A stretch of 28,110 nt of DNA from Reticulitermes lucifugus (taxonomy: Eukaryota; Arthropoda; Insecta; Blattodea; Rhinotermitidae): positions 3,710 through 31,819 of the forward strand of contig JAKCWW010005099.1 of NCBI GenBank assembly GCA_026260175.1. Direction: 5' to 3'. Positions within the stretch are counted from its first letter, which is position 1, and each line of letters starts with the position of its first letter. The position numbers and the translations under genes were made by a program. The notes under the pieces are model-generated. The model had not been told where the DNA came from and did not search any database. It saw nothing but the letters and a program-made list of their open reading frames with translations. This document shows positions 9,615 through 18,594 of the stretch, one piece after another.

Positions 9615-9897
9615 GAAAAACCAAAAAAGGTAAAGCAATCCCATTACAGGCCTCTACAGGCTCTTAGGTTTTCAGGAGGTTGAGGCTCTCAGATTTCTAG
9701 ACAATCGGCACATGAAAGTAGTAAGGTTGTCAGCCCTACGCACTGGTCGCCTTTACCCCCCAGGAAATATCCCTGGTACTAATTTATGTTAGAGGCTGAG
9801 TCGACCCCAGGGCCATAGTGCGACCGAAAGGATTATGTCAATGAAAAATGACACCATCGGTTATCGAACCCGCGACCTTCCGGCTGAAAAACCAAAA
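9615..9897 (-). repeat. SINE-A copy with a perfect 12-bp target-site duplication
   Basis: The SINE-A body runs 9627-9885 on the minus strand. It starts in the head after the A box and ends GGGATTGCTTTACCTT. GAAAAACCAAAA stands on each side (9615-9626 and 9886-9897), an exact 12-bp duplication typical of LINE-assisted insertion. The B box complement (ATCGAACCCGC) is near 9863-9873. The A box is missing, so this copy is 5'-truncated. There is no poly(A) tail; the family ends in a TTTACCTT motif. Confidence 0.9.
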
Positions 9898-10009
9898 GCG
9901 ACGTTTAAAATTCTGTGCAGACTAAGAGACATATACGTATTTTTGCTTTTTATTGCTTTGAATGTTTTGTGTGAGTGAAATAAGATTAAATATGGCGGTT
10001 CATTAGCGT

Positions 10010-10215
10010 TTATCCGGAGCTCCCTGCTACAAACCTGTATGCGAAGACCGCCTTTCCTGGGAGTTCTTACTTGTTTTGTTTTTGGACTTCTTGACCCTTG
10101 AATATGGGACAGATATGTTGTCCCGAAACGTCGGCAAAGAATTACTTCTCGACGCTGCGTAATATCCCAGAAAAGCGCAGAGCTCATCTACATCGCGGAG
10201 GAAACCTGAAATCAC
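10010..10215 (-). repeat. Dispersed repeat R3, copy 1
   Basis: This shares with 12838-12935 the block TTGTCCCGAAACGTCGG and the following TCCCAGAA.AGCG. It shares with 14005-14170 the translated block LRNIPEKRRAHLHRGGNLKS (LRNIPEEQRPQVHRGGSLKF there). Overlapping frames exist on both strands because the repeat happens to be open. The function is unknown, and it probably continues to about 10400. Confidence 0.7.
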
Positions 10216-11340
10216 GCATGGTTTTACCAAGTTCTTCCAAGAATATACCAGGATGGTACCTCAATGAGACCAAAACATTTCTTTCGCCTCCCTTCAGATT
10301 CATTATTCAATACTCAGACTCACGTATGATTGATATACAGCCTGAGCTAGTGACGACGTTCTTGGATAAACCTGCTATATACACAGTTCGGGACTCAGAT
10401 CTGTGAGAGCAGAAGCTGAAGAAATGTAGGAGAAATGTAAGTTAGGTTTGGCTTGCATTCCTGAGAGAGAGAGAGAGAGAGAGAGAGAGGCAAATTTGAA
10501 CTTCGAACTTAAGCTGTTTGCGATTAGACAGCCTGAAATCTACATTAGTGATTAATACTACTGAAAATATTGTACGAACAGTTTTACTTTCGTCTTTGGA
10601 CTGAACAGGTGTCCTGTTTCTGGACTGCTGGAGGCGAAGAACATCTTCTCTTATACGGACTCACTAAACACCCTTCTCAAAGTCGTCGGAGTAAAAGTCA
10701 ATTCATCCAATCGCAGGTCTTGGAAAAAGAAAATAATTTGAAACAATCAGTGACTTCCGCTGCCCGACGCCGTCAAGTTTTGTAATAATAACAATAATTA
10801 TAATAGTAATGCTGTAGAAGATGTTGCGGTCAGGTGTGGCCCTTTTGTACTGCTGAAACTACTTGGGTCTGACATGAAGAACCTTCTGCTAATTGTTCTC
10901 TGTTTAATCATATACCTGGCGGAAACTCTTTGAAATCAATCCTACATAACCCACAAACTTAGAATTGAGAGTCAATTGAACGTTTTCTGTCCATTTAACA
11001 TAGAGCAGACGACTGGCTTCATGTTTGTGTTCTGTAGTGGGGCAGAACACACAACCAGAACATATCATCACATCCACTCTGAGAAAACAGGCTTGGGAAA
11101 TCGTGAAGCCACAATAAATTCTTTTCTTATCACTCCTTAGGGCAAACATATTGAGTTCTTAGCAGCGACCCGGGTTAGTTCAGCCCCCAAATTAACCTGA
11201 CAAAATTTACACAGCATCGATCTGACATATTACTGTGCACACATCAAGTTTACATGTAGTAAGTTACTGGATTTTGCAGCCCTTCCTTATTACTCTCTGT
11301 TGGTTTTCACAATATATTTCTTTCCTCGTTTACAATAAAA
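10216..11340. other. Unassigned stretch with a GA microsatellite
   Basis: The first 190 bases probably belong to R3. A (GA)n run lies at 10463-10489. Short frames at 10570-10785 and 10904-11149 are not recognised. There is a small TAATAATAACAATAATTATAA run near 10783. No gene was seen. Confidence 0.4.
10463..10489. repeat. (GA)n microsatellite
   Basis: About 13 uninterrupted GA units. Confidence 0.97.
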
Positions 11341-11649
11341 TGTATCTTAAAAGGTGGGCACGCGGTGGCGCAGTTAGTTGAGGCACTGTGCTACAAGCGG
11401 CTTCGATTCTCGATGGTGTCATTGGAATTCTTCATTGAACATAATCCTTCCGGCCGCAGTATGTCCCTGGGGTCGACAGCCTCTAACAGAAATGAGTTCC
11501 AGGAGTATTTCCTGGGGGGTAAAGGCGGCCGGTGCGTAGGGCTGACAACCTTATCACCTTCATATGCCGATTGTCTAGAAATCTGGAAGCCTCAAATTCC
11601 TGGAACCCTAAGGGCCTGTCCAGGCCTGTAGTGGGATTGCTTTACCTTT
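11341..11649 (+). repeat. SINE-A copy, full length, with 13-bp target-site duplication
   Basis: A full SINE-A from the head GGTGGCGCAGTTAGTTGAGG (A box region, about 11365) through a worn B box (GCTTCGATTCTCG) to GGGATTGCTTTACCTTT. TGTATCTTAAAAG stands before it (11341-11353). The same 13 bases recur at 11927-11939, beyond the second SINE that has inserted at its 3' end. The body includes CCTTCCGGCCGCAGTATG, TATTTCCTGGGGGGTAAAGG and GCCTGTAGTGGGATTGC. An 88-residue frame across it is a repeat by-product. Confidence 0.9.
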
Positions 11650-11920
11650 AGTTATTTTGATTGAAGGGCCCCGCAGCAGATGCTACAGACGCACCGCAGC
11701 CTTGAAGGCTTATTGTGCAACCCTGTGATGAAGATGATGAGATTTTTTTTCTGCTTTTCCATTCTAATGGAGCACCGATGGAATGAAATTGACAGGGGAA
11801 AACCGAAGTACTCGGAAAAAAACTGTCCTAGTGCCACTTTGTCCATCACAAATCCCACATGGACCGACCCGGGATCGAACCCGGGCCTCCGCGGTGAGAG
11901 ACCGGCGACTAACCGCCTTA
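11650..11920 (-). repeat. tRNA-Glu-like SINE inserted in the 3' end of SINE-A
   Basis: Read on the minus strand, the head is GGTTAGTCGCCGGTCTCTCA followed by CCGCGG, then a B box CCGGGTTCGATCCCGGG (11866-11882). The arrangement resembles tRNA-Glu with a CTC anticodon (CTCTCACC loop, GGCCCGGGTTCGA). The 5' acceptor half is lost and the 3' side continues into an unrelated body ending near GGGGCCCTTC, so this is a SINE and not a tRNA gene. TACCTTT lies on both sides (11643-11649 and 11921-11927), a probable 7-bp duplication. Opposed frames of 60-130 residues here are by-products. Confidence 0.8.
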
Positions 11921-11939
11921 TACCTTTGTATCTTAAAAG

Positions 11940-12413
11940 AGTGGGTTGTAAACTTATGCTCTGCATTCAATTGAATCAGGACGAGCCCAAACTTCCGTCT
12001 TTTGTGAACACTGTACGAGTTTTCAGGTTCCGCAAGAGACGGAGAGTAGCTTCTCTAGCTGAAGGATATTAACGTCCGAAGAAGGAATTGGATTCATGGC
12101 ATTATATTAGATAGCTAAGTAGTTAGTTAGCATAATTATTATTTAGTTGGTTAGTTAGTTAGTTAGCTAGTTAGTTGGAGTTGCAGTAACGAGTTACACC
12201 CTAACGTAAATCCCCCAAAGGAGTGTTTTCAAATTACCCGATCCTGGAAATTAGTGCTTAAAATATTTAGAAAAATATTAACACCGCGTGACCCTGCTCC
12301 ATTTGGTCGAAAAAGGTTACTGAAATCATGAATTATTTCTTTTAATAGTTCTATATATATTAATAATATTCAACTTGCATACATAGTTGTGTTTTAGATA
12401 TGTATTTTTATGC
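11940..12413. other. Unassigned stretch with a TTAG repeat
   Basis: The sequence after the SINE pair holds a (TTAG)n tract and AT-rich sequence. No gene was seen. Confidence 0.5.
12116..12177. repeat. (TTAG)n imperfect microsatellite
   Basis: Interrupted TTAG and GTTA tetramers. The unit is 4 bases and not the insect telomere unit TTAGG. Confidence 0.9.
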
Positions 12414-12455
12414 CTGGTGATGGTCCGTGAAAAGGACCGAAACATGTAGCATTAT
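12414..12455 (+). other. Hammerhead-like core motif, copy 2
   Basis: This reads CCTGGTGATGGTCC (12413-12426), a short loop, then GGACC and GAAACATGTAGC. The GGTCC/GGACC stem lies between a CTGNNGA-like strand and GAAAC. A further hairpin, TGTAGCA-TTAT-TGCTACA, follows at about 12435-12452. Copy 3 (minus strand, near 19620-19660) shares GATGG, the stem and GAAACATGTAG. The core strand is altered (CTGGTGA), so catalytic activity is unlikely here. Confidence 0.3.
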
Positions 12456-12837
12456 TGCTACAAACATCAAACATTTGTTATTTTCGACGTCAAGTACATT
12501 TAGTAATATTGAAATATCGCGACATAACGGGAAGAATTCCATTAAAATTGTACTAGTTTTTCCAACACTAATACCAAGCTGCTGCGAGAGACTTCTTTGG
12601 GCTCCTTTGAAGTATTTTCTTTTCGTCTTGCAGAGTGCTCACTTCTCATTTACGCCCAAGAGCACCGTTCATATTATCTAACATGGAAAAGGTTTTTCAA
12701 AATTTCTTACAAACTTCATGACAAAATTTTGAAAACAATCTTTACCAACATTAAAATGTCGATAATTTATTTGCGCTGGAACAACCTCGTCATCATCACC
12801 ATCATCATCAACAATAACAAAAATAACAACTGTTAAG
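12456..12837. other. Unassigned stretch
   Basis: Short frames at 12427-12681 and 12597-12836 (+) and 12678-12881 (-) are not recognised. There is a CATCATCACCATCATCATCA run near 12790. ATAACGGGAAGAATT near 12517 echoes ATAACGGAAGAAATT near the third hammerhead-like motif. Confidence 0.35.
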
Positions 12838-12935
12838 ATTGATGTCTTAACGGAAAGGTTGTCCCGAAACGTCGGTAACAAACTACCAATCTACGATGCA
12901 TAAAGTCCCAGAAGAGCGAAGATCTCAAGATTGAT
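12838..12935 (-). repeat. Dispersed repeat R3, copy 2 (fragment)
   Basis: This shares TTGTCCCGAAACGTCGG exactly with R3 copy 1, followed by the similar TCCCAGAAGAGCGAAGA. The element is cut on both sides. Confidence 0.7.
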
Positions 12936-13649
12936 GTCCAGCAATGCCTGTTCCTCTTGATCTTGAAGATGCTCTTGATTTATCCACGACCTTTTCATAC
13001 TTAAAAAATTTCAAAAGTAACACTTTCTGCTCTCTATAACAGGACACTATATTTTCAGTTGGCACATTTAAAAGTAGTTCCAAGCATTACTTCTTGCAAG
13101 CCTACCAAGTATTAAGAAAATTACGAAATATAAAATTTGTCCTTTCGTTAAGATATTATGTAACCACCGTGTGGCTTTAGTGTTTTTGGAACCCGAGAGC
13201 CCTAGACGTAAAATTTTCTTGCAACGTATATTTATGATCCCTTTTCTAATAAAATGTGCAACTCAGTTTCATAGTCCTAAGAAATACCGAGAACCATTGA
13301 CTTCTATAAAATTGCCACAGAGTGAGTTCAGAATTCTGTAGTTGGGGGAAACAATAAAGGGACCGGCGGATGACTCCTAGATTATTTACTCTCTGTTTCA
13401 AAACCGCAGCCTAATCGCCTCGATAATTACCCGCCGTTATTTGCGGTTACAAAATCAGACATTTCATTCACCTTGACCCACCGTTGGTTACAAAAAATAA
13501 TCACGTGTTTCACTGGCGATATTATCCTCTGGCTGGCTGACTGATAGTAGTCTTATTGCCCTATTCAAAAGTCTAAGTTGTCACAATATAAATAATTTTG
13601 ATTTTTTATTCGATTGGATTTTAATTTTAAAAAATTTATGTTTGATGTA
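12936..13649. other. Unassigned stretch
   Basis: AT-rich sequence without a recognised gene, repeat or long open frame. Confidence 0.5.
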
Positions 13650-13765
13650 AAAATGAATTTTGAGGAAGTAGGACATCAGGTATTGAGTGGATTCATCTGG
13701 CTAAGCAAAGGCGCCCTAGGCGGTGTGTTTTGAAAACGATAAGAAGTTTCCGGATTTTGTAAAGA
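13650..13765 (+). pseudogene. LINE-P 3' end, copy e
   Basis: This reads MNFEEVGHQVLSGFIWLSKG, parallel to NIKMDLREVG..DWI.LAQD of the family. It is followed by TTTGTAAAGAGCGAATAATT, which resembles 412-430 in copy a (TCGCGAATAATTTCTTGAC). It is badly worn, and the call rests on order plus the flank match. Confidence 0.55.
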
Positions 13766-14004
13766 GCGAATAATTTCTGGAATATTTTTCTGCATATTAA
13801 CGTCACACAAAGTGTTAGCTTTTACTTCGTTAGTGATGATAATGCAAATGCTATAGAAACTAGAAAATGGCTTAATTTTTGCAAAATATTTAGTTAGACA
13901 CACACAGACTGATTTTGTCTTTTTTGTAATTTTCCACAAATATTACACGCCGGTTTATTTTTTAATATTTCTATCTTCAGGAAAATATCACCTTATTTTC
14001 TAGT
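13766..14004. other. Unassigned stretch between LINE-P and R3
   Basis: No recognised feature. An 87-residue minus-strand frame (13676-13939) overlaps the LINE-P tail and is a by-product. Confidence 0.5.
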
Positions 14005-14170
14005 AGGTACGTACGGACCTATCAGTGGAACCTGCTGCCTCCGTCTTTAGGGTTTAAGAAATTTCAGGCTTCCGCCACGGTGTACTTGAGGTCTTTGCTC
14101 TTCAGGGATGTTACGCAGCACATGTTGGTAGTTGTTTGCAGACAATACTGGACAGCCTGTCCGTCCCATC
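14005..14170 (+). repeat. Dispersed repeat R3, copy 3
   Basis: This is the opposite orientation to copies 1 and 2. It contains AACCTGCTGCCTCCGTCTTT, TTTCAGGCTTCCGCCACGG, GGGATGTTACGCAGCACATG and GACAGCCTGTCCGTCCC. In the opposite frame it reads LRNIPEEQRPQVHRGGSLKF, matching copy 1. Confidence 0.75.
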
Positions 14171-14569
14171 TTCCCCCTTAAAGACCTTAAAAGAATTTTC
14201 TGAAGATGGGAACAAAGGTTTTCCCACAATGTCGTTACATATCAATCAATCAAGACGGCATAAAATCAAAGAAGAGAAAAAAATTCGTAGTCACTGACGT
14301 GATAACGTGATATTTCAGTGTGGTTAGATCATGAAGTAAGAATGACTGGAATACGATTGCCTAAATTTGTTATCTATTGTAAGCCTGAAGGAAGCCGTTT
14401 AGGGATGACAGGGGAAGAGAGAGGACTTTGAAGCCGGAATATTCATATGTGTCTTACCCATGAACTTAAGATGAGACAGTGGTAATGATAATCGCTGTTA
14501 TAATTTAGGATTACTTGCTGTCTATAATCTGTCGGTCATAAAATTTGTATCTTAAATAAAATAAATTGT
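14171..14569. other. Unassigned stretch
   Basis: No recognised gene or repeat. Confidence 0.5.
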
Positions 14570-14850
14570 TAGACCGTTCAGTCACATAGGCGTCGAACCG
14601 CCCCCTTTAAGCTCGAGAGCCCCTCGTGATGGCATCATCACATCGCCATCCTGCACCTGGGAGCAGGTGTGCCCCGGTCTGTTTGTCCCCCACGTGGCCT
14701 CAGCTTAACACTGGACAGGGCTCAAAGGTCAAGGGGAAGAAGAATTATACTAGAGATGATATCCCAGGCTGCTTCTTCTGCCCCCGGGGCACTGCGACTA
14801 GCGTGCCAATGCTGACCTTGCCAGGTCTTTCGGTAACTACAAAACAGAGT
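14570..14850. other. GC-rich island of unknown origin
   Basis: The section stands out from its AT-rich surroundings by eye. A 97-residue plus-strand frame (14626-14919, starting at GTG with ATG as the second codon) reads through it. It contains the perfect palindrome CACCTG-GGAG-CAGGTG (14654-14669). No domain was recognised on either strand. It could be an unrecognised SINE, an exon of a distant gene or transferred sequence. Confidence 0.3.
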
Positions 14851-16149
14851 TATAATTCAGTCACAGTGGTGGATCTTAAGAAACTTTCTTGTTGTTTAGA
14901 ACGCTATGTTACGCTTTAGATTATTCAAAAAGTATTGAAAACATACATCGTCTGGCTCATATACTGGACTTTTTTATTATCGCGTTTTGTATCGTAATAT
15001 AGGTCATGTAAGTAAGACGTTATACACCGAGGCGCGTTCGGATCTTGGCATCCTAATTTGTCCACTTATTTTATACGGTCCTAATGCTAATAAATCTACG
15101 TACCTGTTTTCAAAAGAAGTAATGTTCGAACTAATCACACTCACTTCACACGTTTACTTCTACACCTTCTACCAACATTCACAAAAATGTTATAATGCTC
15201 GTTCATGGTCTACTATGTACGTAAAATGTGGCTAAACAGATCGTAATGATAATTAATTAATTAATTAATTAATTTGTCGGTTTTCTTACGTCTGGTCACA
15301 GATCAGATTATATGTTTGTATTTTTGCCTCAATTACCCACCACGCAATTCATATCTATGCGGGTCATATTATGGGTAGATATTCAACTATTTCTTTGTCC
15401 CCCCTGACTGTGACATAATTCTTGCAATTGTCTGGTAAAAGGTACGATTTCCGGAAAAACGTATTTGAGTTAAAATGTGTTTTTGATTTTCCTGCATCTT
15501 CCTTTTCTAGCTTTTAAAGCCCAAGAAGATTTTGCTAGATTATAATCGGCATAGATCCACATGTAAAATGAGTTATTTTTTTGTCAGATTTTTAAACTAA
15601 AATTTAAAATTAATTAAGAGATTTAATTAAAAATTCTCAATATATACGTTATTTTCAAGAAAAATCCCTTCAACAGGAGCCGAGTTTTTCAAAAGTACAG
15701 ATAAGCTGAGGCCAATAATCGCTCTTCGCCCAGATGTATCTTTATTAGACCGAACAACATACATACACATTATGCGAATAAATTATTCAGTATTAACCTA
15801 TCATTGGAGGCTGTATAATCCGAGTTATTGACACGTATTGTTAAATTACAGGAGGTTCAAAGAAATAGGCCTACAAGAAAAGAGCTTCTTGCTGTGCAGT
15901 GTCATAAGGATATATGTAGTACAATTACGTTTACAACAAGAATAACAACGTAAAGTTTTATCTGCAACAAATCCATATTAAGGCTCATGTAGTATAAAAA
16001 AACAAATAATACATATTTTTCTTTTCTTGACGGTTACTTCAGCTTATCTGTTAAATTTTTCAAGGTCATCTTATCGCAAGACCTTAAAATTGTTTTCCTC
16101 AGAGTATTGCTTCCTCCATTACACTTGAATTCATTTTGTTATAAAATCG
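14851..16149. other. Unassigned AT-rich stretch
   Basis: This holds a (TTAA)n microsatellite and little else. A few short frames (14987-15235) are not recognised. Confidence 0.5.
15251..15274. repeat. (AATT)n microsatellite
   Basis: Six AATT units in a row. Confidence 0.97.
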
Positions 16150-16219
16150 CATTAGTTGTGGATTAGATTCATATGGCTCAGGATGAGCTGAATGGTGGGC
16201 TTTTATGAACATGACAATA

Positions 16220-16822
16220 TACAGGGTGTATCTAAAATGCTTGGTCATACTTCAAAAGTGAGTTCTTCACATCAGAACAAAGAAAAATTCCGTATGAATA
16301 TACGTTTAGAAGTGAGTGGTTTTTGAGTTTAACTGGAAGATTATATGCAACAATAAATACCTGAACTATGTCATATTTTACTTACAAATGGCGTAATACA
16401 TTTAAGATACGCGTTCCCACTGTAATAACTGTTGATTTTTTATTGTTTATCAGGTTACAAATCACAACAAATGCCCAAAATTTCTCAAAATGTCCTCCAC
16501 CTGCATCAATGCACGAATGGACTCGTTTGATCATGGACTTTCGCACATTTTCAAAGGTCCCAGGGCGGTTGTGAATGGTTTAACAGGCATCAAAAATGCG
16601 TTGGTGAAGTGGCCTTTATTTTCAATTGGAGCTGAATAGCCTACATTAGGAATTTTAAGTGTCTCCACATACACAAATCTAAAGAATTGAGGTCGGGCGA
16701 ACTTGAGGGCTGTACCTTCAAATTTAAATGTTTGCGAACATACATTGATAGCAAAATTTTCCTTGTTTTGGTCTAGGGAACTCCCTTCTTAATCTTTCTA
16801 AGCAATTTAGAAAAGCCCTGTA
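16220..16822 (-). mobile_element. Internally deleted Tc1/mariner-superfamily element
   Basis: The element is 16222-16820 (599 bp) with a TA on each side (16220-16221 and 16821-16822), the target duplication of this superfamily. The terminal inverted repeats are CAGGGTGTATCTAAAATGC on the left and, read on the minus strand from the right end, CAGGGCTTTTCTAAATTGC; 15 of 19 bases agree. The transposase lies on the minus strand, so the 5' end is at 16820. Only its C-terminal part remains, which places an internal deletion between about 16800 and 16710. Confidence 0.85.
16330..16706 (-). pseudogene. Transposase C-terminal remnant (Tc1/mariner)
   Basis: The first frame reads SSPDLNSLDLCMWRHLK, equivalent to the (R)SPDLNPLDFFLWGHLK motif, in which the Asp of PD is the third catalytic acidic residue of the DDE/D site. 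After a frameshift near 16530 the frame reads SMIKRVHSCIDAGGGHFEKF, the R..CI.A.GGHFE motif found near the C-terminus of this transposase type. Several stops are present. Catalytic N-terminal acidic residues are absent. Confidence 0.75.
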
Positions 16823-16905
16823 TTTACATACTAATATTCTATAGGAGACAAATTTCTTAACTAGCTGAGCGTTTCTCAAGCACGCCACTCTACTAGGGAC
16901 TTATT

Positions 16906-17043
16906 CATACTAGGCCATACATACGAGTACAGGAGGAGTTACTCATTCTTCTCTGCGTTATTTTAGTTGCAGAAATGCTTAATAAAGGACAACTGTGGGT
17001 CATTAGTATGCAGAGTTTTATAAAAATCCTATATCTGATATCG
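16906..17043. other. Unassigned spacer before the LINE insertion
   Basis: No recognised feature. Confidence 0.5.
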
Positions 17044-17057
17044 AGTCAACAGAATAC

Positions 17058-17078
17058 TTCTTCTTCTTCTTCTTCTTC
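17058..17078. repeat. (TTC)7, 3' tail of LINE-S
   Basis: Seven TTC units on the plus strand, equal to a (GAA)n tail of the minus-strand LINE, directly next to the target duplication. Short tandem tails of this kind are usual for RTE-type elements. Confidence 0.95.
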
Positions 17079-17864
17079 TGGTCGGCGCTACAGCCCATGT
17101 AGGGTCTCGGCCTTCTTGACCACATGCCTCCATTCCTCTCGGTCCTCAGCCTTCCTTCTCCATCCTTTNNNNNNNNNNNNNNNNNNNNNNNNNNNNNNNN
17201 NNNNNNNNNNNNNNNNNNNNNNNNNNNNNNNNNNNNNNNNNNNNNNNAGGTTTTCCTAAAAAAACTTTCTTAACACTCCTTGTTTCCGGCATTCTCTGGA
17301 CATGACCTGCCCAAGTTATTCTCCCCTTCTTAATTGTCAAAACTATATCTGGTTGTTTGAACAATTATTGTATCTCTATATTTGTCCTCATTCTCCAACA
17401 TCTTTATCGTTCGTTGATCCAAATATCTTTCTTAAGATTTTCCTTTCCCATCTTAACAGCCATTCTTCTTCTCTCACGGTCATTACCCATGATTCTGAGC
17501 CGTACATAACTATCGGTCTGAGTATCGTTGTGTAAATTCTTATTTTAGTATTTCTGCTGACATTNTTGGACTTGAGCATATTTTGCATGGAATAATAACA
17601 TCTATTTCCACTTGCGATCCTTTCTTGAATTTCTACTGACGTCTTGTTAACTTCCGTCATGATCGAGCCTAAGTATTTGAATACTTCCACTCTCTGATAT
17701 TCTTTCCCTTTTAACCTTACTGTTGCTTCTCCTCTGACTTCTCCAGCCTCTCTCAACTTCATAAATTTTGCTTTACTTCTATTTACTTCTAATCCAAAAT
17801 CCCGTGCTTTCTCTTCCAACAGGGCAAAGTTCTCTTCCAGTGCTCTTTTGTTCCTTGCAGTCAA
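17079..17864 (-). pseudogene. LINE-S reverse transcriptase C-terminal domain (RTE- or CR1-like)
   Basis: The frame from 17858 down reads RNKRALEENFALLEEKARDF, then EVNRSKAKFMKL, VEVFKYLGSIMTEVN, EIQERIASGNRCYYSMQNML, RIYTTILRPIVMYGSESWVM and RKILRKIFGS (to 17388). A frame change follows; GRITWAGHVQRMPE and VFLGKP lead to the assembly gap. After the gap, WRRKAEDREEWRHVVKKAE and LHGL precede the stop near 17090. The known order is RT thumb, W.GH..R tail and WR.A.DR..WR end. The catalytic core lies upstream and is lost by truncation. Confidence 0.88.
17169..17247. other. Assembly gap of 79 N
   Basis: Unknown bases inside LINE-S. A single further N is at 17565. The reading frame before the gap (ending VFLGKP) and after it (WRRKAEDREEW) do not agree over 79 bases. 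A length divisible by 3 would restore them, for example 78 or 81. Confidence 0.99.
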
Positions 17865-17873
17865 CAGAATACT

Positions 17874-18594
17874 GAATCTTGTATTTTTCTGCCAATGTAA
17901 ACTAAACTTTTAGTACCATACATTGCAAAGGTTTTTGGAAAGAAATCATGTAAACATTATTGTATAATCTGTTTTACGGCAAATATACAGATGCATTACG
18001 CACCTTCAAGTCCGAATGGAACCCATTTAACGTTAGTTAACCGTGTCTGTAACGTAAATGGAAGTCATTAGTAGATTTCTTTCTTGATCTACAAAAGCTA
18101 CTTAATTATTCGGCCTAAAGAGTGCGTGCCGTGCAGAGACGTTCTGGCAAAGGTCGCTAATAGACTCAAAGTTACGTCACGTATGGTGACTTAATGGACC
18201 TACGCATGGAGATAAATGCCAGGGTCCCGACATTCTTTTACAGGACAAGAGAGATTACATGGGAATGTCTGCCGTCCTGTTTGTGACGTCTACAGATTGG
18301 ATTCTGACAAATCATTGCTTCTTGTGCAAGCTGCAGACGTTAGCTGCTTTGTATACTGAAGCTGGTACAATATTTCGGCTTATATTGCAGTCACCATCCT
18401 CATGGTCAAGATAAGAAGGGAGAGTCAAGTTGATTGATATATATATATATATGTCTCGCGGTGACAGCTTCCTCTTTCCACGTCACGCTCACCCTGATAA
18501 TGGTACACCGAAGCGTTCAAAACTTGTCGTCAGTAAACTCCGATAGCCTGAGTTACGTATTAGAAACGTATCATACTCTTTATAGAGTCTACCG
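17874..18594. other. Unassigned stretch with a TA run
   Basis: No recognised gene. There are two CRE-like words, TTACGTCA near 18173 and GTGACGTC near 18283, but no promoter context. A (TA)n run lies at 18437-18452. A 67-residue frame (18434-18637) is not recognised. Confidence 0.4.

Larger units (their letters stand above)
16150..16905 (+). pseudogene. LINE-P 3' end, copy f, split by a mariner element
   Basis: The left part (16150-16221) reads GTGGATTAGATTCATATGGC, TCAGGATGAGCTG and GGTGGGCTTTTATGAACATG. The right part (16823-16905) reads TTTCTTAACTAGCTGAG and TTTCTCAAGCACGCC. Joining the two in thought restores the order of the LINE-P tail seen in copies a and b. The interruption is the 599-bp mariner at 16222-16820, which is therefore younger than this LINE tail. 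Confidence 0.7.
17044..17873 (-). mobile_element. 5'-truncated LINE-S insertion with exact 15-bp target-site duplication
   Basis: AGTCAACAGAATACT stands at 17044-17058 and again at 17859-17873, an exact 15-bp duplication. Between them the LINE runs on the minus strand from 17858 (5' truncation point) to a (GAA)n tail, (TTC)7 on the plus strand at 17058-17078. The truncation falls shortly after the position of the catalytic FADD box of the reverse transcriptase, which is missing. Good frame retention suggests a recent insertion compared with the other elements here. Confidence 0.93.

Noticed and set aside
9861-10230. Minus-strand frames of 67 and 108 residues as genes
   Set aside because: They overlap each other within repeat R3, whose other copies are fragmentary.
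11860-11925. tRNA-Glu(CTC) gene on the minus strand
   Set aside because: The 5' acceptor half is missing and the 3' side continues into a SINE body.
11652-12072. Open frames of 63-130 residues on both strands
   Set aside because: They lie across the tRNA-Glu-like SINE and its flank and overlap in opposite directions; none has a domain.
12116-12177. TTAG repeat as an interstitial telomere tract
   Set aside because: The unit is the tetramer TTAG with interruptions; insect telomere DNA is TTAGG.
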